A stretch of DNA of 31,410 nt from NCBI GenBank assembly GCA_002415025.1, contig DIBR01000047.1, positions 1-31,410 of the forward strand, in the 5' to 3' direction. Position numbers and translations under genes: made by a program. Origin of the DNA: Spongiibacteraceae bacterium UBA5047. GTDB taxonomy: Bacteria; Pseudomonadota; Gammaproteobacteria; Pseudomonadales; Spongiibacteraceae. Shown here piece by piece: positions 22,073-29,437 of the stretch (positions are counted from its first letter, which is position 1; every line of letters starts with the position of its first letter). The notes beneath the pieces are model-generated. The model ran no database searches, was not told the DNA's origin, and saw nothing but the letters and a program-made list of their open reading frames with translations.

Positions 22073-22483
22073 ATGAGCAAAGAGAAAGCAAACCTGAAAG
22101 AAGTCGGTGACGTTGCAAAGAATATTTGGCTGGCCGGCCTTGGTGCCTACGGTCGCGCCTTCGACGAAGCGCAAGAGCGTTACGAGCAAGCGAGCAAGGA
22201 AACTCCTCGCCTGTTTACCGAACTGGTAGAAAAAGGCAAGAATCTTGAGTCACAAGCACGTGCAACCATTGACGATGTAGCAGCCAAAGGTAAAGGTACT
22301 GCCACGTCGCTGGAAGAGCGCATCAACAAAATGCGCGCCAATCTTGGCTTTGGCGGCGTCAGCGCCGACGATTTCGAGCGTCTGGAAAAGAAAGTAGACG
22401 CACTGACCAAGAAAGTAAACGCCATGGGCGCACCTAAAAAGGCACCTGCCAAGCGCAGCGCCAGCAAGACCAGCGCAGCGTAA
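22073..22483 (+). CDS. Phasin family protein (PhaF/PhaI type), copy 2
   Basis: A 136-residue phasin. The N-terminal KNIWLAGLGAYGRAFDEAQ and LFTELVEKGKNLE segments are the granule-binding domain of the PhaF/PhaI family. A leucine/valine heptad (FERLEKKVDALTKKVNAM, about residues 101-118) suggests a coiled coil for oligomerisation, and the short Lys/Ala/Pro/Ser tail recalls a reduced version of the histone-like PhaF tail. It coats PHA granules and may help distribute them. A GGAGAG lies upstream of ATG 22073. Two operator-like palindromes precede it and a strong terminator follows. Confidence 0.9.
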   Translation: MSKEKANLKEVGDVAKNIWLAGLGAYGRAFDEAQERYEQASKETPRLFTELVEKGKNLESQARATIDDVAAKGKGTATSLEERINKMRANLGFGGVSADDFERLEKKVDALTKKVNAMGAPKKAPAKRSASKTSAA

Positions 22484-22499
22484 GTCAAACTGAGCACCG

Positions 22500-22527
22500 A
22501 AAAGGGCGACAATTGTCGCCCTTTTTT
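22500..22527 (+). terminator. Intrinsic terminator after phasin 2
   Basis: AAAAGGGCGAC (22500-22510) and GTCGCCCTTTT (22515-22525) pair over 11 bp around AATT, ending in a T6 run. It separates phasin 2 from the TetR gene. Confidence 0.9.
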
Positions 22528-22588
22528 GTGGACAGCCCCGCCATGAACATGGCACCTTCACTTTTCGTTTCGGAAACAGGCTTCTGTA

Positions 22589-23230
22589 ATGAAAACACGT
22601 GAGCGCATTCTGCACACCAGCCTTGAGCTGTTCAACGCAGAGGGCGAGCCCAACGTGACCACCGTTGATATCGCCAATGAAATGGATATCAGCCCCGGCA
22701 ACCTCTACTATCACTTCAAGGGCAAGGAAGACATCATCGGCGCACTGTATCAGCGCTTTCACGATGACCTTACCGGAATTCTCGATGCCCCCATTGCCAA
22801 CCTGCTCAAGCCCGAAGACGCCTGGTTCTACCTCTATATAGTGTTTGAAGAAATCTTCAAACAACGCTACTTCTATCGCAACCTGAACGACATTTTGCAG
22901 CGCTACCCCGGCATTGACCGAAAATTTCGGCGCTTACTGGAGCGGAAGAAGGACGCCTGCACAGCGATCGCGATTGCGCTCCTGGACAAAGGTATTCTGG
23001 AAATGGACAAGGCCCAACTGGAACGCCTGAGCGAGCTCGTCACAATGCACGTTACCTTCTGGATGAACTACGAAAAGCTGCGCAGCCGGAGTTCAAATGA
23101 TCAGCTACTGATACATCAGGGAGTGTTTCAGGTCATGTCACTGGTTGCGCCCTATCTAACACCGGCTTATCGGAGTTTCTTTGATGAAAGTTGCGAGTTG
23201 TACGACTCGTTGACGACCGGTCTAGTCTAG
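22589..23230 (+). CDS. TetR family regulator, PhaD-like
   Basis: A 213-residue TetR regulator. The DNA-binding domain (MKTRERILHTSLELFNAEGE, then IANEMDISPGNLYYHFKGKED) closely follows the pattern of Pseudomonas PhaD, the regulator of the pha cluster, including SPGNLYYHF in the recognition helix region. The C-terminal half (WFYLYIVFEEIFKQRYFYRN) is the PhaD-type ligand domain. It stands directly after two phasin genes, so control of PHA granule genes through the shared TTAG...CTAA sites is likely; that link is inference. Such a site is not seen in its own upstream region. The ribosome binding site before ATG 22589 is weak. Confidence 0.85.
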   Translation: MKTRERILHTSLELFNAEGEPNVTTVDIANEMDISPGNLYYHFKGKEDIIGALYQRFHDDLTGILDAPIANLLKPEDAWFYLYIVFEEIFKQRYFYRNLNDILQRYPGIDRKFRRLLERKKDACTAIAIALLDKGILEMDKAQLERLSELVTMHVTFWMNYEKLRSRSSNDQLLIHQGVFQVMSLVAPYLTPAYRSFFDESCELYDSLTTGLV

Positions 23231-23246
23231 ATTGCCGGTGCTCCAT

Positions 23247-23350
23247 TCGCCCGCAGGGCAGACTCCCACAAAGTTTGGGTAGGCCTGATTAAGCGCAGCG
23301 TATCAGGCAATTTATCAGCGCCCGCAACGCTGCGCTTATACGGGCCTACC
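23247..23350. repeat. Composite of REP-like elements (family A single copy plus family B pair)
   Basis: At 23247-23270 lies a family A relative (GCAGGGCAGACTCCCACA at its core). From 23278 GGTAGGCC begins a family B unit (GTAGGCCTGATTAAGCG), containing the hairpin GCCTGAT/ATCAGGC, and its inverted partner ends at GGCCTACC (23343-23350). The remainder of the 327-bp gap 23231-23557 before tex shows no gene or clear promoter. Confidence 0.7.
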
Positions 23351-23557
23351 ACTCGCTCATAAAATCTCCGGCAAAATATAATTCCGGCGAAGTATCTGTG
23401 GGAAGCCTGCCGTGACAGCGAAAGGGTTCTGCATCGTCACTCAACCGAGTCTTACCACGTCACAAAGCACCCCTGTCAAGTCTCGCGCACCAACGCAGCT
23501 TTCTGCATAATGCCCTGCTTCAAAACTTCATAATATGCACAAGCAGGTTGTCCACGC

Positions 23558-25879
23558 ATGAATCCGATTTTCCAGACCATCGCCCAGGAACTGAACATCG
23601 CACAGCGCAATGTTGAGGCCGCTGTACAATTATTAGACGAAGGCGCCACCGTACCCTTCATTTCCCGCTACCGCAAAGAGGTTACGGGCGGCCTCGATGA
23701 CACTCAAATGCGCGAACTGGAAAGCCGGCTGGGTTACCTGAGAGAGCTGGAGGAGCGACGCGCAGCCATTCTTGGCAGCATACGCGAGCAGGAAAAGCTG
23801 AGCCCTGAGCTGGAGCAAAAAATCCTCGCCGCCGACACCAAAAGTCGACTGGAAGATTTATACCTGCCCTACAAACCAAAACGTCGCACCAAGGGCCAAA
23901 TTGCCATCGAAGCCGGCCTCGAGCCCCTCGCCGATGCCCTGCTGAGCGACCCTACCCTGGAGCCGGAGAGCGAAGCCGCCGCCTATCTCAATAGCGAATA
24001 CAAGATTGAAACCGCAAAAGATGCACTCGACGGCGCCAAATACATACTGATGGAGCGATTCAGCGAAGATGCCGACCTGCTGCAAAAATTGCGCAGCTAT
24101 CTCTGGGAACAGGGCAAGCTCACTGCCGCAGTGGTTGCCGGCAAGGAAACTGAGGGCGAGAAATTCAGCGACTACTTCGAACACAGCGAGCCATTGAAAG
24201 GCACACCGTCGCACCGTGCGTTGGCGATGTTTCGCGGCCGCAACGAGGGCGTGCTGTCGATTAATATTGCACTGGAAGACGGCGACAGCGGCCACCCCTG
24301 TGAGGCCATGATCGCCCAGCACTGGAACCTGACCTTTTCCGCCCGCCCCGCCGACAAATGGCTAAACGAAGTGGTGCGCTGGACCTGGAAGATAAAGCTG
24401 TATATCCACCTGGAAACAGATCTCCTCGGGCAACTGCGTGAGCGCAGCGAGACCGATGCTATCAATGTCTTTTCAAGCAACCTGAAAGATCTGCTGCTGG
24501 CCGCTCCTGCCGGCCCAAGGCCGACAATCGGCCTCGACCCCGGACTGCGCACCGGTGTAAAAATGGCCGTAGTTGATGCTACCGGGAAAGTTCTGGATCA
24601 CGGCGCCATATTCCCCACTCCGCCCCAAAACAAAATTGCCGAAGCCGGCGCCACCCTGCTAAAAATGATCAAACAATACGGCGTCGAGCTCATTGCAATT
24701 GGTAACGGCACTGCCAGCCGCGAGACCGATAAATTTGTCGGCGATTTGCTGTCTGCCCACCCGGAATTGAAAACCACCAAGGTCATGGTCAACGAAGCCG
24801 GCGCATCTATTTACTCGGCCTCCGAGTACGCCGCCAAGGAATTCCCGGACCTCGACGTAACCATTCGCGGGGCTGTTTCCATTGCACGCCGCTTGCAAGA
24901 CCCCCTCGCGGAGCTGGTGAAGATCGAACCCAAATCCATCGGCGTTGGTCAATATCAGCACGATGTTTCCCAGTCGGCCCTGTCACGCTCGCTGGACACG
25001 GTTATTGAAGATTGTGTAAATGCCGTAGGCGTGGATGTGAACACTGCCTCGTCGGCGCTGTTAACCCGCGTGTCAGGGTTAAACACCACCATCGCCGCAA
25101 ATCTTGTGCAGTATCGCGACGAAAACGGACTCTTCAGCAACCGGGAGGTACTCAAGAAAGTTCCCCGTCTCGGTGAGAAAACCTTTGAACAGGCCGCAGG
25201 CTTCCTGCGGGTAATGAACGGCGAAAACCCCCTGGATAGCTCAGCGGTTCACCCTGAATCCTATTCCGTGGTGGACCAAATCGTTAAGGAATGCGGCAGG
25301 CAGGTAGGCTCGCTGATTGGTGACAGCGCATTTTTGCGTGGCATCAAGGCCGAGCAGTTTGCCAACGAGCGGTTCGGCTTGCCCACCGTGCGCGATATTA
25401 TTTCCGAGTTAGACAAACCCGGCCGCGACCCGCGCCCCGAGTTTAAAACCGCTACGTTTAAAGATGGCATTGAGAAAGTCAGCGACCTGCAGCCGGAAAT
25501 GATTCTGGAAGGCTGTGTAACCAATGTCACCAACTTTGGCGCCTTTGTCGACATAGGCGTTCATCAAGACGGACTGGTTCACATCTCGGCGCTGTCGCAC
25601 AGTTTTGTGAAAGATCCCCGCGACGTGGTCAAGGCAGGCGACATCGTCAAAGTCAAAGTGCTGGATGTGGATGTGCAGCGCAAACGCATCGCACTCACTA
25701 TGCGACTCGACGACAAGGCCACACCGCAGGACAAGGAATCGCGTAACTCAAGCCGGCGCAGCAACGCAGGCAAAAACAACACTCCCCGTCAGGCCAAAGC
25801 GTCTAAAACAGAAGCAGGAAAGGGGACATTTGCTGACTTGTTTGCCAATGCCAAACAAGGTGGAAGCAAGCGTTTATAA
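23558..25879 (+). CDS. tex: Tex-family transcription accessory protein (YhgF), RNA-binding
   Basis: A 773-residue Tex protein, the family's usual length. In order: the N-terminal helical domain (VPFISRYRKEVTGGLDD), the central region with LPYKPKRRTKGQIA, a YqgF/RNase H-like fold (about 323-450, IGLDPGLRTGVKMAVVD), helix-hairpin-helix motifs (about 480-600, GVDVNTASSALLTRVSGL) and an S1 RNA-binding domain (about 647-719, GCVTNVTNFGAFVDIGV), ending in a basic tail. Tex binds nucleic acid and influences transcription and stress or toxin phenotypes. In E. coli the homologue yhgF lies near pckA. The stop overlaps the convergent PA2778-like gene by six bases. Confidence 0.96.
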   Translation: MNPIFQTIAQELNIAQRNVEAAVQLLDEGATVPFISRYRKEVTGGLDDTQMRELESRLGYLRELEERRAAILGSIREQEKLSPELEQKILAADTKSRLEDLYLPYKPKRRTKGQIAIEAGLEPLADALLSDPTLEPESEAAAYLNSEYKIETAKDALDGAKYILMERFSEDADLLQKLRSYLWEQGKLTAAVVAGKETEGEKFSDYFEHSEPLKGTPSHRALAMFRGRNEGVLSINIALEDGDSGHPCEAMIAQHWNLTFSARPADKWLNEVVRWTWKIKLYIHLETDLLGQLRERSETDAINVFSSNLKDLLLAAPAGPRPTIGLDPGLRTGVKMAVVDATGKVLDHGAIFPTPPQNKIAEAGATLLKMIKQYGVELIAIGNGTASRETDKFVGDLLSAHPELKTTKVMVNEAGASIYSASEYAAKEFPDLDVTIRGAVSIARRLQDPLAELVKIEPKSIGVGQYQHDVSQSALSRSLDTVIEDCVNAVGVDVNTASSALLTRVSGLNTTIAANLVQYRDENGLFSNREVLKKVPRLGEKTFEQAAGFLRVMNGENPLDSSAVHPESYSVVDQIVKECGRQVGSLIGDSAFLRGIKAEQFANERFGLPTVRDIISELDKPGRDPRPEFKTATFKDGIEKVSDLQPEMILEGCVTNVTNFGAFVDIGVHQDGLVHISALSHSFVKDPRDVVKAGDIVKVKVLDVDVQRKRIALTMRLDDKATPQDKESRNSSRRSNAGKNNTPRQAKASKTEAGKGTFADLFANAKQGGSKRL

Positions 25880-26890
25880 ACCCGCGTAGGGCAGCGTCGG
25901 ACAGTCGGCGCTGCGATTGTTACCGGCAGCACCAATGTCCTCGCCACTGGCCTTGATCCGCGCATCGTTCGGCGCCAGTTTCACTGCTTCATCAATGGCA
26001 ACGCGCGCGGTTGCTTCACAGCCCTGAGCCTTGAGTGAATAGGCGAGATTGTTCCAGGCCAGGGCATTATCCGGCCTGAGTTCTATCCCTTTCAAAAAAT
26101 GATTACTCGCGGCAGCGTGCTGCCCGGTCGCAAGCAAGTGATTGGCCAGCGCAAGCTGGGCTGAGCTTGACCTGGGCCAATGTGCAGCGGCTTGTGTCAG
26201 CGCAGACAGCAGCTGTGGGGGGGCCAGGCTGCGAGTCTCTCGCATCTGCTCCAGTGTTTTCAGGTATTTCACGGCCTCTGCAGTCGCGGGAATCTGGTCC
26301 ACCGGCGTTAGCACCAGCCCCCAGTGTTCCGAACGCGCCCAGGTGCGCATAAAAGTGCCCGCACTGATTTCGTAGTAGGCGATTTCACCGGAATGGAGCA
26401 ACAGCTTTTCACCGTTCTGCTCGTAGCCCACCAGCAGCGCATAATGCCATTGTGGCCACCAGTTAAAGCCAAGGTTTTGCAGCACCAGCACAGGATGCCC
26501 GGCATCGAGCTCCTGCAGCAGACTGTCCAACGACGCACCCACCGGATAGGGCAATAATGCATTGCGGCGGCTCGCGGCGGTCATTTCCAGAGTCAAGGAA
26601 CCTTCGCGGCCGGGCAAATAAACCTGCTTTACCAATGACTCCAGCGACGCGTCACGGCCATAAAATTGCAGCGCCGAGCTTAAAGCCGCAGGACCACAGT
26701 ACGCCACCTCTTGTTCAACAAAGGGCACCTGCAACCGTAACGATTGCGAGGCAGGGGCAACCGAGGGCTGAATCGAACTGCAGCCTGCCATTAAAAATAC
26801 CAGCGCAAAAAAAAGACCTGCCACACCGTGGCGTGGCAAGTCCTTGTGGCATGTACCAGTGCTTATGAACACGCCGTTACAGCTTTTCAA
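25874..26890 (-). CDS. PA2778-like cysteine peptidase lipoprotein with TPR repeats
   Basis: A 338-residue protein. A hydrophobic segment ends in the lipobox LMAGC (Cys about 37), so it should be a lipoprotein. A C39-like papain fold follows, with Cys in YCGPAAL (about 65) and His in QWHYALLVGYE (about 149). The position after the next strand, where C39 peptidases have Asp, reads LLLHSG. Two TPR-like repeats (about 240-315, LAWNNLAYSLKAQG) close the protein. With the gene upstream it forms the PA2778-PA2779 pair of pseudomonads and relatives, of unknown function. The apparent start is TTG 26890, with GGAG seven bases upstream; the gap to the PA2779-like gene is 22 bp. Confidence 0.85.
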   Translation of the reverse strand: MKSCNGVFISTGTCHKDLPRHGVAGLFFALVFLMAGCSSIQPSVAPASQSLRLQVPFVEQEVAYCGPAALSSALQFYGRDASLESLVKQVYLPGREGSLTLEMTAASRRNALLPYPVGASLDSLLQELDAGHPVLVLQNLGFNWWPQWHYALLVGYEQNGEKLLLHSGEIAYYEISAGTFMRTWARSEHWGLVLTPVDQIPATAEAVKYLKTLEQMRETRSLAPPQLLSALTQAAAHWPRSSSAQLALANHLLATGQHAAASNHFLKGIELRPDNALAWNNLAYSLKAQGCEATARVAIDEAVKLAPNDARIKASGEDIGAAGNNRSADCPTLPYAGL

Positions 26891-26912
26891 AAATGCGCTC
26901 CAGCAATCCGGA

Positions 26913-27317
26913 TCAGTTTACCGGGCGGATAAAGGGAAAGATGTCAGTCGCGCCAATAACATCAGTAATCACAAAGACAATAAAGATTGTGAGCACCACG
27001 CCTACAACCCCTGCACCGGCAGGTGCGTCCTGCAAGTTGGCATTCAATTGTGCCAGCTCCGCCGACGTCATACTGTTGATGCGTGAATCAACATCTTGAG
27101 GGGAAACCCCCAAATCCAGCATTTGCTGTTTCACATCGTCGCGATTCACGAAATCTTTAACGGCCTGTTTGTTTTCAAACTGCTGATGCTCCACCAGCAT
27201 ATCAGACGTAGAGACGACCGCCGCATTGGCACCGGACACCAGTAGCGTGCTCCATACCATAAGCGCAGACAAAATCAGCGAGACCATACGTTTAGAACTT
27301 TGTGTTGTTTTGAACAT
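26913..27317 (-). CDS. PA2779 family protein (exported, C-terminal membrane segment)
   Basis: A 134-residue protein. An N-terminal signal peptide (MVSLILSALMVWSTLLVSGA, cut near NAA) precedes a helical domain (VKDFVNRDDVKQQMLDLGV, then VDSRINSMTSAELAQLN) and a C-terminal hydrophobic helix (VVGVVLTIFIVFVITDVIG). This layout and sequence match the PA2779 family, always found beside a PA2778-type peptidase. Function is unknown; the peptidase could process this partner or act with it at the membrane. AGGAGGT seven bases before ATG 27317 is near-consensus, suggesting high expression, and contrasts with the TTG start of the partner. Confidence 0.85.
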   Translation of the reverse strand: MFKTTQSSKRMVSLILSALMVWSTLLVSGANAAVVSTSDMLVEHQQFENKQAVKDFVNRDDVKQQMLDLGVSPQDVDSRINSMTSAELAQLNANLQDAPAGAGVVGVVLTIFIVFVITDVIGATDIFPFIRPVN

Positions 27318-27466
27318 GGTTGTTACCTCCTAGTTTCAATGTTAGAGCGAGTTTATCAGTGTGAGTTTCGAAGAATGGCATTTTGTAAATATTCACACCC
27401 GTTAATTGCCAATCTGCTCTCATTTTCTGTGCTGCTGCCACATATTGTCGCGCTTAACACCCGGGG

Positions 27467-28234
27467 TCACACAAGCCGAATATAAACCGCCACCAGCGCG
27501 GCATAGGTTAGAACTTCCGCCATCTGCTGGGCAGCCCCCAGGCAATCACCGGTATATCCCCCCAGACGCTGCCGCAGTTGACGGACAAAAGCGAACCTGA
27601 AAAGCAGCAAAAACAAGATGCTGAGCAGCGCGGCGAGCGGAGCAAGGAAAAGCAGTATCGGTACCAACGGTAAGGCTGAGAACATCAGCGTGGGCCAGTC
27701 CATTGTTGTCGCCAGAGGCTTGCTCTTGCCCTGCGCCTTAACATAGTCGTTATCAACCATTAATGAAACAGCTAGCAACCGGCTGGCAACCGAGCCGAAT
27801 ATTATCGCCAGCACAATGCTGTGAACGGGCAAGCTTGCCAATAGCGATACACGTAATGCCAGAATGGAAAACAGGCCTGCAACGCCAAAGGTGCCCAGCC
27901 GGGAATCGACCATGATCGCCAGACGGCTCTGCTGATCCTGACCGCCAAAGCTGTCGCAATAATCGGCAAAGCCGTCTTCATGAAATGCGCCGGTAAGCAA
28001 TAGTCCGGCCACCAGTTGCAGCAAAATAGCGACGCTGATACTACCAAGTAATTCCAGCGCCAGGCAGAAAACCAGCACATTGAGCAGGCCGAGCACAGCA
28101 CCTACCCAGGGAAAATAGCGCGCCGCGCGATTCAAGCCCGCCTCGCTATAGTTCAACTGAACCGGTGCCGGCAGCCGGGTAAGAAACGTCCAGGCCAGCC
28201 AGAATTCATTCCAGCCTTGTGCAAGCGCGCGCAT
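27467..28234 (-). CDS. cobS: Adenosylcobinamide-GDP ribazoletransferase (cobalamin synthase)
   Basis: A 255-residue integral membrane protein with five or more hydrophobic segments. The family motif GAFHEDGFADYCDSFGG (about residues 82-98) and MVDSRLGTFGVAG are intact. CobS joins adenosylcobinamide-GDP to alpha-ribazole in the last part of the vitamin B12 pathway. No other cob genes and no cobalamin riboswitch are visible next to it, so further pathway genes are presumably elsewhere. It starts at ATG 28234, downstream of the Hsp20 gene on the same strand and separated from it by a hairpin. Confidence 0.94.
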   Translation of the reverse strand: MRALAQGWNEFWLAWTFLTRLPAPVQLNYSEAGLNRAARYFPWVGAVLGLLNVLVFCLALELLGSISVAILLQLVAGLLLTGAFHEDGFADYCDSFGGQDQQSRLAIMVDSRLGTFGVAGLFSILALRVSLLASLPVHSIVLAIIFGSVASRLLAVSLMVDNDYVKAQGKSKPLATTMDWPTLMFSALPLVPILLFLAPLAALLSILFLLLFRFAFVRQLRQRLGGYTGDCLGAAQQMAEVLTYAALVAVYIRLV

Positions 28235-28291
28235 AGTGTCAGAAACCGCCGGGGAAAACGGCAGCTTAGCCTGTCACTGCCATGAGCGAAA

Positions 28292-28326
28292 GCCTGAAGC
28301 TCTTTCGGAAGAGCAGAGCTTCAGGC
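28292..28326 (-). terminator. Hairpin between Hsp20 and cobS, with an alternative inner fold
   Basis: GCCTGAAGCTCT (28292-28303) and AGAGCTTCAGGC (28315-28326) pair over 12 bp with an 11-base loop. A competing stem GCTCTT/AAGAGC with loop TCGG (28299-28314) shares the left arm. Read on the minus strand only a short TTT follows. It probably ends or slows transcription from the Hsp20 promoter. Confidence 0.55.
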
Positions 28327-28335
28327 GAGCTTGCC

Positions 28336-28749
28336 TCAATGCACGTTGATAGCGATGCGTCGCGGCTCGGCGTCTTTGCTTTTCGGCAGGAAAATTGCCA
28401 GTACGCCATTGCTGTACTTCGCATCGATATTGTCCACGTCGGCAATTTTCGGCAGGGTGAAGCGTCGCAGAAAATCTCCACGCCAGCGTTCACTGCTGAG
28501 TGCGCTGCGCTCACCGGCCTCCCATTCGCGCTTACCTTTTATGGTTAGCTGTTGCGCATGGGTGGTAATTTCAACGTCATCGGGATTCACACCGGGCAAA
28601 TCCACGGTAATAAAGTACCCGCTGTCGTCTTCAGCCAAATCGACCGCCGGGCTCCAACTCTGGTTTTCCTGCCCGGTATTCACCAGGCGGCTAAAATCAC
28701 GACGAAAGTCGTCTAGCCAGGCGTAAGGGGTATAGGTAAAACTAGCCAT
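28336..28749 (-). CDS. Hsp20/alpha-crystallin family small heat shock protein
   Basis: A 137-residue small heat shock protein. The alpha-crystallin domain spans roughly residues 33-125 (SWSPAVDLAEDDSGYFITVD, then LPGVNPDDVEI and RRFTLP), with the SNGVLAIFLPK strand near the end; the short tail lacks a clear IXI motif beyond IAI. It acts as an ATP-independent holdase for unfolding cytosolic proteins. GGAGGT seven bases before the ATG is strong, and a sigma-32 promoter lies about 50 bp upstream, so it should be heat induced. Confidence 0.94.
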   Translation of the reverse strand: MASFTYTPYAWLDDFRRDFSRLVNTGQENQSWSPAVDLAEDDSGYFITVDLPGVNPDDVEITTHAQQLTIKGKREWEAGERSALSSERWRGDFLRRFTLPKIADVDNIDAKYSNGVLAIFLPKSKDAEPRRIAINVH

Positions 28750-28796
28750 GTTGCACCTCCAGTTTTGTCAATCAGGCTCAGCGCCTGTTACTGCAT

Positions 28797-28824
28797 AAAT
28801 TGGGACGGCACAAAAATTTTCAAG
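28797..28824 (-). promoter_or_regulatory. Sigma-32 (RpoH) promoter of the Hsp20 gene
   Basis: On the minus strand CTTGAAA (28824-28818) is followed after 13 bases by CCCAATTT (28804-28797). This fits the sigma-32 consensus (CTTGAAA, N13-15, CCCCAT-T) and would start transcription about 40 bases before the ATG. Confidence 0.75.
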
Positions 28825-28928
28825 GCCTCATTGCCTTCATACTCTTCAAGCCGGCGCCAAGTGCGCGTAGTATTGAGCGCTTACCAAGACAGTGATTTGC
28901 AAAAGCCATCAATAAACAGGAGCACGCT

Positions 28929-29408
28929 ATGACGATCAGTACCGGCGACAAAATCCCCTCCCTGACCCTGAAAACCATGGGCAAGGAAGGCCCGCAAGAC
29001 ATCAGCACCGACGAAATTTTCAACGGCAAGAAAGTGGTGCTCTTCGCCGTTCCCGGCGCGTTTACCCCCGGTTGCTCAATGACTCACCTGCCCGGCTATG
29101 TAGTCGCTGCCGACAAGATCAAGGAAAAGGGCGTGGACACCATCGCCTGCATGTCGGTAAACGACGCCTTTGTTATGGGCGCGTGGGGCAAGGACCAAAA
29201 CGCCGACGAGCTGCTGATGCTGGCCGATGGCAACGCCGAGCTCACCAAGGCATTGGGGCTGGAAATGGACGGCAGCGGCTTTGGTATGGGTACCCGTTGC
29301 AAACGCATGGCCATGATTGTTGACGACGGTGTTGTCAGCCACTTCGCTATCGAACCGCCCGGTGGCATTGTCGAAACTGCTGCCGACAAGATCCTCAGTC
29401 TGCTATAA
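28929..29408 (+). CDS. Peroxiredoxin, Prx5 type
   Basis: A 159-residue thioredoxin-fold peroxidase. VPGAFTPGCSMTHLPGY carries the peroxidatic Cys (about 49) in the Prx5-type PGAFTPxCS motif; further Cys residues occur at about 76 and near 122 (GTRCKRM). The conserved Arg and the C-terminal SHFAIEPPGGI are present. It reduces hydrogen peroxide and alkyl hydroperoxides in the cytosol, probably with glutathione/glutaredoxin as donor. AGGAG lies a few bases before ATG 28929. It is divergent from Hsp20, with 179 bp between them, and murI follows after 29 bp. Confidence 0.94.
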   Translation: MTISTGDKIPSLTLKTMGKEGPQDISTDEIFNGKKVVLFAVPGAFTPGCSMTHLPGYVVAADKIKEKGVDTIACMSVNDAFVMGAWGKDQNADELLMLADGNAELTKALGLEMDGSGFGMGTRCKRMAMIVDDGVVSHFAIEPPGGIVETAADKILSLL

Positions 29409-29437
29409 AGACCAGCGCCCGATGACGAGCCGCTAAC

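Noticed and set aside
28235..28335. Cobalamin riboswitch upstream of cobS
   Set aside because: The gap is only about 100 bases and filled by a hairpin; no B12-box-like sequence is visible.
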